Under the pieces are notes generated by a model that saw nothing but the letters and a program-made list of their open reading frames with translations, made no database searches and had not been told where the DNA came from. Below are positions 41,626 to 50,956 of a stretch of DNA of 64,000 nucleotides, in pieces. The DNA is from Methylobacterium sp. DB0501 (GTDB taxonomy: Bacteria > Pseudomonadota > Alphaproteobacteria > Rhizobiales > Beijerinckiaceae). Location: assembly GCF_011043735.1 (NCBI RefSeq), contig NZ_JAAKGV010000004.1, forward strand, positions 186,001 to 250,000, in the 5' to 3' direction. The position numbers were made by a program, and so were the translations under genes. How positions within the stretch are numbered: position 1 is the stretch's first letter; every line of letters starts with the position of its first letter.

Positions 41626-42711
41626 CTACCGCAGCTTCAGCGTCGCCAGCCCCAGGAGCGCCAGCACCACTGCGATGATCCAGAACCGGATCACCACCTG
41701 CGGCTCCTTCCAGCCCTTCTGCTCGAAATGGTGGTGGATCGGCGCCATGCGGAAGACGCGCTTGCCGGTGAGCTTGAACGACGCGACCTGGATGATGACC
41801 GACAGGATCTCCAGCACGAACAGGCCGCCGACGATGCCGAGCACGATCTCGTGCTTGGTCGCCACCGCGACGGTGCCGAGCAGGCCGCCGAGCGCCAGCG
41901 AGCCGGTATCGCCCATGAAGATCTGGGCCGGCGGGGCGTTGAACCACAGGAAGCCGAGGCCCGCCCCGATCAGTGCGCCGCAGACCACCGCCAGCTCGCC
42001 GGTGCCCGGGACGTAGTTCACCTGGAGGTAGGAGGCGTAGATCACGTTGCCGACGAGATAGGCGATGATCCCGAAGGTCGCTGCCGCGATCATCACCGGC
42101 ACGATGGCCAGGCCGTCGAGGCCGTCGGTGATGTTGACCGCGTTGCCGGCCCCCACGATCACGAAGCCCGCGAAGGCGACGTAGAACAGGCCGAGATTGA
42201 AGATCGCGTCCTTGAAGACCGGGAAGGCGAGCCGGTAGGACAGGCCCGGAGCCGAGTATTCGGCCACCGCGATGCAGGCCGACACCGCGATCAGGGCTTC
42301 CAGCGCGAGCCGGAACTTGCCCGAGAAGCCCTTGTGGCTCTGCTTCGTGACCTTGAGGTAGTCGTCGTAGAAGCCGATCGCGCCGAAGCCCAGCGTCACC
42401 ATCATGACGATCCAGACGTAGTGGTTGCGCGGGTTGGCCCAGAGCAGGACCGCCACCATCACGCCGGCGAGGATCATCAGCCCGCCCATGGTCGGCGTGC
42501 CGCGCTTCGTCAGCAGGTGCGATTGCGGGCCGTCCTCGCGGATCGGCTGGCCCTTGCCCTGGCGCAGGCGCAGGAGCGAGATGATCCAGGGCCCGAACCA
42601 GAACACGAAGAAGCCCGCCGTGAACAGCGCACCGCCGGTCCGGAAGGTGATGTAGCGGAAGACGTTGAGCGGCGAGAACACGCCGCTCAGGTCGGAGAGG
42701 AGGTAGAGCAT
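41626..42711 (-). CDS. mraY: Phospho-N-acetylmuramoyl-pentapeptide transferase MraY (361 aa)
   Basis: Polytopic inner-membrane enzyme that transfers phospho-MurNAc-pentapeptide to undecaprenyl phosphate, giving lipid I. Ten membrane helices are expected and visible. Signature regions: [11 protein letters not shown] with [18 protein letters not shown], the aspartates of [13 protein letters not shown], the active-site loop [10 protein letters not shown], and the end motif [14 protein letters not shown]. Length and start ([10 protein letters not shown]) match the family. It lies 81 nt downstream of murF. Confidence 0.97.
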   Translation of the reverse strand: MLYLLSDLSGVFSPLNVFRYITFRTGGALFTAGFFVFWFGPWIISLLRLRQGKGQPIREDGPQSHLLTKRGTPTMGGLMILAGVMVAVLLWANPRNHYVWIVMMVTLGFGAIGFYDDYLKVTKQSHKGFSGKFRLALEALIAVSACIAVAEYSAPGLSYRLAFPVFKDAIFNLGLFYVAFAGFVIVGAGNAVNITDGLDGLAIVPVMIAAATFGIIAYLVGNVIYASYLQVNYVPGTGELAVVCGALIGAGLGFLWFNAPPAQIFMGDTGSLALGGLLGTVAVATKHEIVLGIVGGLFVLEILSVIIQVASFKLTGKRVFRMAPIHHHFEQKGWKEPQVVIRFWIIAVVLALLGLATLKLR

Positions 42712-42792
42712 CCCGGGGGCATCCGATCGTGGGCGAGCGGCAGCGCCGGGCTCAAGGCCGCGCCGCCGCGTCAGAAGTCCTTCGAAGGTCGC

Positions 42793-44253
42793 TCAGCCGG
42801 ATCGGCCGACGGCGAGGTCCTGATCCTCAGCCCCGCCGTAGCGGGCTTTGAGCGCCTCGACAATCCGGCCCATGCGGGTGCTGTTCGACCCCTTGACCAT
42901 CACGGCGTCGCCGGGCCGCAGGGCCCCGACGACGAGGTCGACGAGTTCGGCCGAGCCCGGCCGGGCGCCGGCGCGCCGGGCGGAGGGCAGCGCCTCGAAC
43001 AGCTCCTGCATCAGGGGACCGGCGGTGAAGACGAGGTCGATGCCGTGCTCCTCGACCGCCGCCGCCAGCTCGCGGTGCAGGACGGGCGCGTCCGCGCCGA
43101 GTTCCATCATGTCGCCCAGAACCGCGATGCGCCGCCCGGACGTCTCGACCCCGGCGAGCGTGCTGAGCGCGGCCCGCACCGAGGCCGGGTTGGCGTTGTA
43201 GCTCTCGTCGACGAGGAGCGCCTCGCCGTCCCCGACCTGGAGGACGTGGCGGGCGCCGCGCCCGGCCGGGGGACGCAGCTGGGCGAGCGACAGGGCCGCG
43301 AGCGCGAGATCGGCGCCCAGCGCCTGGACGGCGGCGATGACGGCGAGCGAGTTCAGCGCCGTGTGGCGGCCCGGCGTACCGAGCTGGTAGGTGACGGTGA
43401 GGCCCATCGCCCGCACGTCGACGATCGAGAGGTCGGGCCGCATCACGATCCGCTCGGCCCGCACGTCGGCCTCGCGGTGCTCGCCGAAGCTGACCACACG
43501 GCCGGCGCAGGAGGCGAGGGCATGGGCCTTCAGCCGCTCGAAATTCGGGTTGTCGCGGTTGATGATCGCGACACCGCCGGGCTCCAGCCCGTAGAAGATC
43601 TCGCCCTTCGCGTCGGCGATGCCGGACAGCGAGCGGAAATGCTCGATATGGACCGGCTCGACCGTGGTGACGATCGCGATCTCGGGCCGCACCAGCCGGG
43701 TCAGGGGGGCGATCTCGCCGGCATGGTTCATGCCGACCTCGAACACCCCGAACTCGCTCGAGGCCGGCATCCGGCCGAGCGTCAGCGGGACGCCCCAATG
43801 GTTGTTGTAGGAGGCGACCGAGGCGTGGGTGGCCCCTTGCGCCGCCAGGACGTGGCGCAACGCTTCCTTGGTGCCGGTCTTGCCGACCGAGCCGGTGACG
43901 GCGAGGATTCGTGCGCCGGTGCGGGCACGGGCCGCGACCGCGAGGCCGCGCATGGCGGCGAGCACGCCGTCCTCGTCCCGCGCCGGCACCGCGATCAACG
44001 GTCCGGCTCCGCCGAGGTCAGGCGCGCGCTCCTCGGCCACCACCGCGGCGCCGGCGCCGCGGGCGAGGGCGTCGCGCACGAAGTCGTGGCCGTCGCGGGC
44101 CTCGCCGCGAATCGCGAAGAACAGGTCCCCGACCTTCAGGGTGCGGGTATCGATCGAGATCCCGGAGAGCGCCTGCGCCGCGGATTCGTCCGCGACGACG
44201 CGGCCGCCCATGGCGGCGGCGGCATCCATCAGGGTCCAGAGGGGCTCGGTCAT
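42793..44253 (-). CDS. murF: UDP-MurNAc-tripeptide-D-Ala-D-Ala ligase MurF (486 aa)
   Basis: Adds D-Ala-D-Ala to complete the UDP-MurNAc-pentapeptide. N-terminal domain: GISIDTRTLKVGDLFFAIRG. P-loop: LAVTGSVGKTGTKEALRHVL. ATP/Mg segment: VASYNNHWGVPLTLGRMP, with FEVGMNHAGEI. C-terminal ligase domain: VDESYNANPASVRAAL and AVLGDMMELG. The ATG overlaps the murE stop by 4 nt (44250-44253), implying translational coupling. The C-terminus extends slightly (GGAEDQDLAVGRSG). Confidence 0.96.
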   Translation of the reverse strand: MTEPLWTLMDAAAAMGGRVVADESAAQALSGISIDTRTLKVGDLFFAIRGEARDGHDFVRDALARGAGAAVVAEERAPDLGGAGPLIAVPARDEDGVLAAMRGLAVAARARTGARILAVTGSVGKTGTKEALRHVLAAQGATHASVASYNNHWGVPLTLGRMPASSEFGVFEVGMNHAGEIAPLTRLVRPEIAIVTTVEPVHIEHFRSLSGIADAKGEIFYGLEPGGVAIINRDNPNFERLKAHALASCAGRVVSFGEHREADVRAERIVMRPDLSIVDVRAMGLTVTYQLGTPGRHTALNSLAVIAAVQALGADLALAALSLAQLRPPAGRGARHVLQVGDGEALLVDESYNANPASVRAALSTLAGVETSGRRIAVLGDMMELGADAPVLHRELAAAVEEHGIDLVFTAGPLMQELFEALPSARRAGARPGSAELVDLVVGALRPGDAVMVKGSNSTRMGRIVEALKARYGGAEDQDLAVGRSG

Positions 44254-45707
44254 GCGCGGGTCTCCTCGATCGCGCTCAGGACCGCGTCGCGGTCGGAGAA
44301 AGGCAACGTGCGGTCGCCGATGATCTGGCCGGTTTCATGACCTTTGCCGGCAACCAGCAGCACGTCGCCGGCGCGCAAGGAGCCCACCGCCGCCCGGATC
44401 GCCTCCGCGCGGTCGCCGATCTCCTCGGCACCGGGCGCCGCCGCGAGGATCGCCGCGCGGATCGTCGCGGGGTCCTCGCTGCGGGGATTGTCGTCGGTGA
44501 CGATGACCCGGTCGGCCTTCTCGGCCGCGATGCGGCCCATCAGCGGGCGCTTGGCGCGGTCGCGGTCGCCGCCGCAGCCGACGACGCAGACGAGGCGCCC
44601 GGAGGTGAAGGCGCGCAACGCATCGAGGACGTTCGCCAGCGCGTCGGGCTTGTGGGCGTAATCGACGATGCAGAGCGCGTCGCGCACGGTGCCGACCCGC
44701 TCCAGCCGCCCCGGCACCCCGGCGAGGTGGCCGAGGGAGGCGACGACCTCCGCCTCGCGCCCGGCGCCGGCCGGGGTCGCCAGCACGAGGCCGGCGGCGA
44801 GCAGTGCGTTCTCGACCTGGAACGTCCCGACGAGGGGCAGGTCGACCGTATGGGTCGCAGCCCCGACGGCGATCTCGAGGCGCTGGGCGAAGCCGTGCGC
44901 GCGGACGGAGACGAGGCGGATCCCCTCCCCTGCCCGGCCGGTGGTGACGAGCCGCACGCCGCGGTCCTGGACGGCCGCGATCACCGCTCCGCTCCGCGGG
45001 CCGTCGGCATTGACGACCGCCGTCCCATCCTCCGGCAGCAGGGTCGTGAACAGCCGCAGCTTCGCCTGGAGATAGGCTTCCGGCGTGCCGTGATAGTCGA
45101 GATGGTCGTGGCCGAGATTGGTGAAGCCGGCGGCCGTCAGGCGCACCCCGTCGAGGCGGCTCTGCTCGATGCCGTGCGAGGAGGCCTCCATGGCAAGTTC
45201 GGTGACGCCGTCCCGCGCGAGCCGGTCGAGGGTCGCGTGCAGGGTGATCGGGTCGGGGGTGGTGAGCGAGCCGTAGGCGGCGCCCGAGGTGGTGATGACG
45301 CCGAGCGTGCCCAGGCTCGCCGCCTGCCGGCCGAGGCGGCCGAAGATCTGGCGCACGAAATCGGCGACCGAGCTCTTGCCGCTGGTACCGGTGACCGCGA
45401 CCACCGTCCCGGGCTGGCCCGGATGCAGCCGGGAGGCGGCCTGCGACAGGGCGCGGCGCGCATCCGTAACCGCCAGGTAGGCGACGCCCTCGGGCAGGTC
45501 GGCCGGCCGCTCTCCTTCGGCCACCATCGCGACCGCGCCGGCGGCCGCCGCCTTGGCGGCGAAGAGCCGGCCGTCGGCGGCGGTGCCGGGCACCGCCAGG
45601 AACACGACGCCGGGCACGACCTTGCGGCTGTCGGCGGTGAGGCCGGTGACGGGCAGGCCGGCAGCGGCACCGGCCTGCGGGAACAGGTCGCCGAGGGTGA
45701 GGCTCAT
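44250..45707 (-). CDS. murE: UDP-MurNAc-tripeptide synthetase MurE (meso-DAP type, 485 aa)
   Basis: Adds meso-diaminopimelate to UDP-MurNAc-L-Ala-D-Glu. N-terminal: ITGLTADSRKV-like sequence (VTGLTADSRKVVPGVVFLAV). P-loop: VVAVTGTSGKSSVADFV. Substrate segment: TTPDPITLHATLDRL, with MEASSHGIEQ. The DNPRSEDP motif marks meso-DAP rather than lysine specificity. It overlaps ftsI and murF by 4 nt each, a tight operon. Start MSLTLGDLFPQAG. Confidence 0.97.
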   Translation of the reverse strand: MSLTLGDLFPQAGAAAGLPVTGLTADSRKVVPGVVFLAVPGTAADGRLFAAKAAAAGAVAMVAEGERPADLPEGVAYLAVTDARRALSQAASRLHPGQPGTVVAVTGTSGKSSVADFVRQIFGRLGRQAASLGTLGVITTSGAAYGSLTTPDPITLHATLDRLARDGVTELAMEASSHGIEQSRLDGVRLTAAGFTNLGHDHLDYHGTPEAYLQAKLRLFTTLLPEDGTAVVNADGPRSGAVIAAVQDRGVRLVTTGRAGEGIRLVSVRAHGFAQRLEIAVGAATHTVDLPLVGTFQVENALLAAGLVLATPAGAGREAEVVASLGHLAGVPGRLERVGTVRDALCIVDYAHKPDALANVLDALRAFTSGRLVCVVGCGGDRDRAKRPLMGRIAAEKADRVIVTDDNPRSEDPATIRAAILAAAPGAEEIGDRAEAIRAAVGSLRAGDVLLVAGKGHETGQIIGDRTLPFSDRDAVLSAIEETRA

Positions 45708-47578
45708 CGTCCGTCCAGCTGGTTCACGTGGTAGGCGCCGAGCTTGACCATCAGCGGGAACGGCTTCACCGGCGGCTCGAATTGCGGCGGCAGACCGAGG
45801 ATCGGTGCGACCCGGGCGATCACCCGGCCGGTGACGACGCCGGAATTCCAGGCGGCGGTGGCGTAGCTGCCGGATTCCGCCGCCACGGCCTGCGGCTCGT
45901 CCATGATGGTGACGAACAGGTATTTCGGCTTGTCCATCGGCGCGGCGGCCATGAAGGTGGTGAACAGCCGGTTCTTGACGTAGCGGCCGCGGATCACCTT
46001 CTCGGCGGTGCCGGTCTTGCCGCCGACATAGTAGTACGGAATCGCCGCCTTCTTGGCCGAGCCCTCGGTGGCGTTGAGGCGCATGATGTAGCGCATCGCC
46101 TCGCTGGTCTGGGGCGAGAGCACCGGCGTCGCCTTCTCGCGCGCCTCGGCCTCGGTCCGCTTGAGGAAGGTCGGCGTCATCAGGAAGCCGCCATTGGCGA
46201 TCGCCGCCACTGCCGCCGAGGCCTGGAGCGGGGCCACCGCGAGACCGTGGCCGAACGCGATCGTGATGGTGTTGATCTCGGTCCAGCGCGGCGGAACGAT
46301 CGGCTCGGCGCTCTCCGGCAATTCGGTGCGCATTCGGTCGAGCAGACCCATCTTCTTCAGGAAGGCCTTGTGGCCGGGCACGCCGATGCCGAGCGCCATC
46401 TTGGCCGAGCCGATGTTGGACGAGTGCGTGAACACCTCCGGCATCGTGATGACCCGGTTGGTGCCGTGGTACTCGTGGATCTTCTGCCGGCCCCAGTGCA
46501 GCACGCCGCCGCGGGTGTCGAAGGTCGAGTTGACGGTGAACTTGCCGGAATCGAGCGCCATGGCCAGCGTCATGGCCTTGAAGGTCGAGCCCATCTCGTA
46601 GACGCCGACATTCATCCGGTTGATCCGGTCGGGATCCAGCGCATCCTTCGGCTCGTTGGGGTCGAAGTCGGGCAGCGAGGCGAGCGCGATCACCTCGCCG
46701 GTGGTCACGTCGAGGATCAGGCCGGCCGCCGCCTTGGCGCGGTAATGCTCCATGCCCCAGGCCAGCTCGTCGCGCACCGCGTGCTGGGCGCGCAGGTCGA
46801 TCGAGAGCTGGACCGGTGCCATGTCGGCCGACTTCTCGACGAAGCCGAGGCTGGTGAGGTCGCGCAGGCCCTGGCGGTCGATGTATTTCTCGATGCCGGC
46901 GATGCCGACGTTGTCGAGGTTGGTGACGCCGAGGATATGGGCGGCCGCGGTGCCGTTCGGATAGACGCGCTTGTGGTCGGGCAGGAAGCCGACGCCCGGG
47001 ATGCCGAGGCGGTGCACCTCGACCTGCTGGCGCGGGGTGATCTCGCGCTTGACCCAGACGAAGCCCTTCTTCGACGACAGCTTCTCGCGCAGGTCGCGGG
47101 CGTTGATCTCCGGCAGGACGGCGGTGAGGAGTTCCACCGCCTCGTCCTTGTCGTAGATGTTCTTCGGCTCGGCGAAGACCGAGACGGTGCGGATGTCGGT
47201 GGCCAGGATCTCGCCGTTGCGGTCGATGATGTCGGGGCGGACCTGGGTCGTGCCGCCGGCCTCGGCCCGGCGCGCCGAGGCGGTCACCGGATCGTCCGGG
47301 AACAGCGCGAAGCTGACCAGGCGGCCCATCAGGGTGAGGAACACCGCGCCGAAGACGAGGCTGACGAGCCCGACGCGGGCGGCGCTGCGCTCCACCGAGA
47401 GGCGGAACATCGCCATGACGCCGCCGCGCAAGCGCTCCGCGAGGCTGGCCCGCGGCCGCGCCGGGGCGGCCTCCTCGTGCGTCGATTCCGCGCGCACCGT
47501 CTCCCGGCCCGCCGGGCTCGCGGCACCGGGCCCGGGAAGCGGAGCGTCGTGATCCTGGAAGTCCTGGTCCTGGCTCAC
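45704..47578 (-). CDS. ftsI: Penicillin-binding protein 3 / FtsI, septal transpeptidase (624 aa)
   Basis: Cross-links septal peptidoglycan with FtsW. The GTG at 47578 (VSQDQDFQDHDAPLPG) is used because ftsL ends 5 nt upstream and AGAGGTAGG precedes it; the open frame further upstream is only a shadow of ftsL. There is a cytoplasmic tail of about 65 residues, then one membrane helix (VGLVSLVFGAVFLTLMGRLV). The pedestal domain starts RPDIIDRNGEILATDI. Transpeptidase motifs: STFK (about 331), SSN in THSSNIGSAKM, and KTG in VGGKTGTAEK (about 520). The tail carries a small repeat (SQDQDFQDHD). Confidence 0.95.
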   Translation of the reverse strand: MSQDQDFQDHDAPLPGPGAASPAGRETVRAESTHEEAAPARPRASLAERLRGGVMAMFRLSVERSAARVGLVSLVFGAVFLTLMGRLVSFALFPDDPVTASARRAEAGGTTQVRPDIIDRNGEILATDIRTVSVFAEPKNIYDKDEAVELLTAVLPEINARDLREKLSSKKGFVWVKREITPRQQVEVHRLGIPGVGFLPDHKRVYPNGTAAAHILGVTNLDNVGIAGIEKYIDRQGLRDLTSLGFVEKSADMAPVQLSIDLRAQHAVRDELAWGMEHYRAKAAAGLILDVTTGEVIALASLPDFDPNEPKDALDPDRINRMNVGVYEMGSTFKAMTLAMALDSGKFTVNSTFDTRGGVLHWGRQKIHEYHGTNRVITMPEVFTHSSNIGSAKMALGIGVPGHKAFLKKMGLLDRMRTELPESAEPIVPPRWTEINTITIAFGHGLAVAPLQASAAVAAIANGGFLMTPTFLKRTEAEAREKATPVLSPQTSEAMRYIMRLNATEGSAKKAAIPYYYVGGKTGTAEKVIRGRYVKNRLFTTFMAAAPMDKPKYLFVTIMDEPQAVAAESGSYATAAWNSGVVTGRVIARVAPILGLPPQFEPPVKPFPLMVKLGAYHVNQLDGR

Positions 47579-47583
47579 GGCGC

Positions 47584-48033
47584 CTACCTCTTGGCGGTCG
47601 GGGTGCGGGTGGAGGTGGAGCCGGTGGTGCGGGGCTCCTCGGATCGGCCGGCGGTGGCGGCGGCGGTCGTGGCGGCCGGACGCTCCTTGGCGACCGGGGT
47701 CGCGGTGGCGCCGAGGCCGAGGGCTTCGAGCTTGCGGGCGATCTCGTCGCCGCGGTCGGCCTTGACCGGCAGGTCGGCCAGCCGCCCGAGATGATTGGTG
47801 CCGATCGGCTCGAGGGTCAGGTACTTGTCGACCGCGCCCTGGAGCCGGTCGGGCCGGGTCAGGAGCTGCCACTCGGCGCGCAGGACCGCGATCGCGTCGC
47901 GCTCCTTGCGCAGGCGGGTCTTCAGCTTGGCGACCTGCTCGGCCTGGTAGAGCGTGTCGTACTTGATCGAGTAGGCGTAGATGGCCGAGGCGATCAGCCC
48001 GGCGATCGCCGCGAGGTGCAGGAGGCGGATCAC
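47584..48033 (-). CDS. ftsL: Cell division protein FtsL (149 aa)
   Basis: Bitopic divisome protein that partners FtsB and FtsQ. The GTG at 48033 overlaps the rsmH stop in GTGA. The N-terminus [21 protein letters not shown] is a single membrane helix with almost no cytoplasmic part. A heptad-like coiled coil follows ([36 protein letters not shown]), then a low-complexity tail ([15 protein letters not shown]). Short and poorly conserved, but position and architecture are diagnostic. Confidence 0.9.
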   Translation of the reverse strand: MIRLLHLAAIAGLIASAIYAYSIKYDTLYQAEQVAKLKTRLRKERDAIAVLRAEWQLLTRPDRLQGAVDKYLTLEPIGTNHLGRLADLPVKADRGDEIARKLEALGLGATATPVAKERPAATTAAATAGRSEEPRTTGSTSTRTPTAKR

Positions 48034-49049
48034 CGGCGGCCTCCCCGGGCTTGAGGCTCGGGCAGGGAGGCCAGGGCTTCGAGGACCGTCAGCGGCGGCG
48101 GCGCCGGGGCGTCGGTGCGCTCGCCGGCCCGGAGCTTGGCCGAGCGGGAGCGGGGATTGGCGCGGCACTCGGCCTCGCCCGCGGCGACCGGGCCCTTGGT
48201 GGCGAGCGTGAAGCTGCGGGGCGCGGGCTGCGAGGCCATCGGCAGGTGGCGCGAGGCCGCCACCGCCCGGCCGCTGCGGGCCGAGAAGAACTGCTTCACG
48301 ATGCGGTCCTCCAGCGAGTGGAAGGTGACCACCGCGAGGCGCCCGCCCGGCCGCAGGGTGCGCTCGGCCGCGTGCAGCGCCCGCTGCAGCTCGCCCAGTT
48401 CGTCGTTGACCGCGATGCGCAGGGCCTGGAACGTCCGGGTCGCCGGGTGGATGCCGCTGCCGGGCTCGGCCCGCACGACGCCGGCGACGATCTCGGCCAG
48501 GGCCGCCGTGGTCTCGATGCGGCCGCGCCGGCGCGCCTCGATCAGGGCGCGCGCCACGGCGCGGGCCCGGCGCTCCTCGCCGTAATGGTAGATCACGTCG
48601 GCGAGGGCGGCCTCGGAGGCCTCGTTGACGAGGTCGGCGGCGCTCTCGCCGGCCCGCTCCATCCGCATGTCGAGGGGGCCGTCGAACCGGAACGAGAAGC
48701 CGCGCTCGGCCTGGTCGAGCTGCATCGACGATACGCCGATGTCGAGGACGACGCCGTCGGCCTCGGCGAAGCCCTGGTCGCGGGCGATGGCGTCGAGGTC
48801 GCCGAAGCGGCCCTGGACCAGCACGAGGCGCCCGGCCTCGCGCTCGACCAGCGCCTGGCCGGCGGCGATCGCGGTCGGATCGCGGTCGATGGCCAGCACG
48901 CGGTTCTTCGGATGCGCCGCCAGGATCGCCCTCGTGTAGCCGCCGGCCCCGAAGGTGCCGTCGATCACCGCCGCCGGCTCGTCCCCGAGGCGCAGGGCGT
49001 GCAGGACCTCGTCGAGCAGGACCGGGATGTGGGGCGCGGCCTCGGTCAC
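48030..49049 (-). CDS. rsmH: 16S rRNA (cytosine-1402-N4)-methyltransferase RsmH (MraW, 339 aa)
   Basis: Methylates C1402 in the decoding centre of 16S rRNA. The start is taken as GTG at 49049 ([19 protein letters not shown]), the family's first conserved strand. Motifs: [14 protein letters not shown] (SAM site), [31 protein letters not shown], and [17 protein letters not shown], with [15 protein letters not shown] near the end. First gene of the dcw cluster here; the usual mraZ is missing upstream. Confidence 0.96.
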   Translation of the reverse strand: MTEAAPHIPVLLDEVLHALRLGDEPAAVIDGTFGAGGYTRAILAAHPKNRVLAIDRDPTAIAAGQALVEREAGRLVLVQGRFGDLDAIARDQGFAEADGVVLDIGVSSMQLDQAERGFSFRFDGPLDMRMERAGESAADLVNEASEAALADVIYHYGEERRARAVARALIEARRRGRIETTAALAEIVAGVVRAEPGSGIHPATRTFQALRIAVNDELGELQRALHAAERTLRPGGRLAVVTFHSLEDRIVKQFFSARSGRAVAASRHLPMASQPAPRSFTLATKGPVAAGEAECRANPRSRSAKLRAGERTDAPAPPPLTVLEALASLPEPQARGGRR

Positions 49050-49532
49050 GACCGGCACCCCGGCGCGGCGTGTGCCGCGGCACGTTGCGAGACGACGGCA
49101 ACGCTCGCGCGAGAGGCGCGCAGTGACGCGTGACGATCCATGGTGCTCCGGTATCCGCACGAGCCGGGCCGAGGCCGGCCGGGATCGGCGCCAGGGCGCC
49201 GCGATGCCCACGCCAGCCATCGACGCGCGACCATCACGCCTGCTCTCGCGGGCGGCGGCCGCCGATGCTGGAATCGCCGTGGACGGGGTGGCTCGGGGTA
49301 TCATGGGCCTCTGGGGTCGTCAACGCGAGGGCACACGCGGCGGGTAGCACCCGTCCGTGCGCCATCAGAGACCAGCAAGGTTAACGAAGGCTTGTGCTCG
49401 CGCGCCGTGTCCGCGGAAAGTCGAGGCGGGGGCGGCTCTTCGGCCGCGGGCGCGGGCTCTAGTATGCGGTTGCCTCGCGCCCGCTCGCACTCAGTTGCAG
49501 CCGCGCGAGCGCGGCGTTCCCGGAATTGGGTA
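49050..49532. other. Leader/promoter region of the dcw cluster, no gene (483 nt)
   Basis: No mraZ-like coding sequence is found. On the minus strand a TTGACG hexamer (complement of 49317-49322) is a candidate -35 element, but the -10 is poor. A GC hairpin at 49499-49514 (CCGCGC-GA-GCGCGG core) lies just past the rnpB 3' end and could terminate it. Several open frames cross the region without protein character. Confidence 0.45.
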
Positions 49533-49976
<444 letters not shown>

Positions 49977-50115
49977 CGGCGCCGATGTGCGACGGCCGGG
50001 ACGCCGCGTCAAGGCGGGAGCGCCGCCGGGACGGGTTGCCGCCTCGTCGGGACCCCCTACCTGCCGATGTCCAAGGCCGCGAGGCGCGGCCGACCCGAAA
50101 CAGGAGGCGACCCGG

Positions 50116-50286
50116 ATGAGCGAGAACATCGAGGCGGGCTGGACCCTGGAGACCGTGCAGCAGCTCAAGGCCATGGCGCAGGAGGGCGTCTCGCCCTCCG
50201 TGATGAGCCTCAAGCTCAAGCGCCCGGTCACGGCGATCCACGCCAAGCTGGCCGAGCTCGGCATCACGCCCGCCGCCGGAGCGTAG
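50116..50286 (+). CDS. Small conserved protein (56 aa)
   Basis: The ATG at 50116 has AGGAGG 8 nt upstream. MSENIEAGWTLETVQQLKAM and AQEGVSPSVMSLKLKRPV suggest a small helix-turn-helix-like fold that resembles short DNA-binding or SinR-type modules in Rhizobiales; the end is IHAKLAELGITPAAGA. Codon use is normal for the chromosome. It lies in the interval between rnpB (divergent) and the glyoxalase gene (convergent). Function unknown. Confidence 0.7.
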   Translation: MSENIEAGWTLETVQQLKAMAQEGVSPSVMSLKLKRPVTAIHAKLAELGITPAAGA

Positions 50287-50331
50287 GCTTTCGTGGGAGG
50301 GGCGGGCCCGGGCCGGGCCCGCCGGCCGCCG

Positions 50332-50772
50332 CTACCAGCTGCCGGTGTTCTGCATCGAGGCCCAGGGCTCCTGCGGCGGCTTAGGCCCGCCCTTCTGCAG
50401 GATCTCGATCGAGATGCCGTCCGGCGAGCGCACGAAGGCCATGTGGCCGTCCCGCGGCGGGCGGTTGATGGTCACGCCGGCATCCTGCAGCTTCTGGCAG
50501 GTCGCGTAAATGTCGTCGACCTGATAGGCCAAGTGGCCGAAGTTGCGTCCGCCGGCATACTCCTCCGGATCCCAATTGTAGGTGAGTTCGAGCAGCGGCG
50601 ACTTGCTGTCCTTGGCCCGCGCGACGTCGCCCGGGGCGGCCAGGAAGACCAGGGTGAAGCGGCCCTTCTCGCTCTCGGTGCGGCGCACCTCCTGGAGGCC
50701 GAACTTGTTGCAGTAGAAGTCGAGCGCACGCTCGAGATCGGCGACGCGGACCATCGTGTGCAGGTATTCCAT
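50332..50772 (-). CDS. gloA: Lactoylglutathione lyase, glyoxalase I (146 aa)
   Basis: Isomerises the methylglyoxal-glutathione hemithioacetal to S-lactoylglutathione. N-terminal beta-alpha unit: [20 protein letters not shown], with first metal His in LHTM. Then [13 protein letters not shown] (metal Glu), [16 protein letters not shown] (His) and [13 protein letters not shown] (Glu) give the complete two-His two-Glu site of the Ni-type bacterial enzyme. The length is standard. Single gene, convergent with the small protein. Confidence 0.95.
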   Translation of the reverse strand: MEYLHTMVRVADLERALDFYCNKFGLQEVRRTESEKGRFTLVFLAAPGDVARAKDSKSPLLELTYNWDPEEYAGGRNFGHLAYQVDDIYATCQKLQDAGVTINRPPRDGHMAFVRSPDGISIEILQKGGPKPPQEPWASMQNTGSW

Positions 50773-50956
50773 GGCACTCCATCCTCGGTGTCGGGGCGCG
50801 CCGGTCGGGCGCCGGATCCGGCGTCGTAGCTAGGGCGGCCGGCGACCGGCGGGGAGGGCTTCGAAGGGGAGCGTTCATCCCGCGTTGCGCTGCGGCCGGC
50901 GGCGGTGCAAAGGCTGAAGCCTTCCATCGCGCCGCGCGACCGCCGAGGACCCCGCC

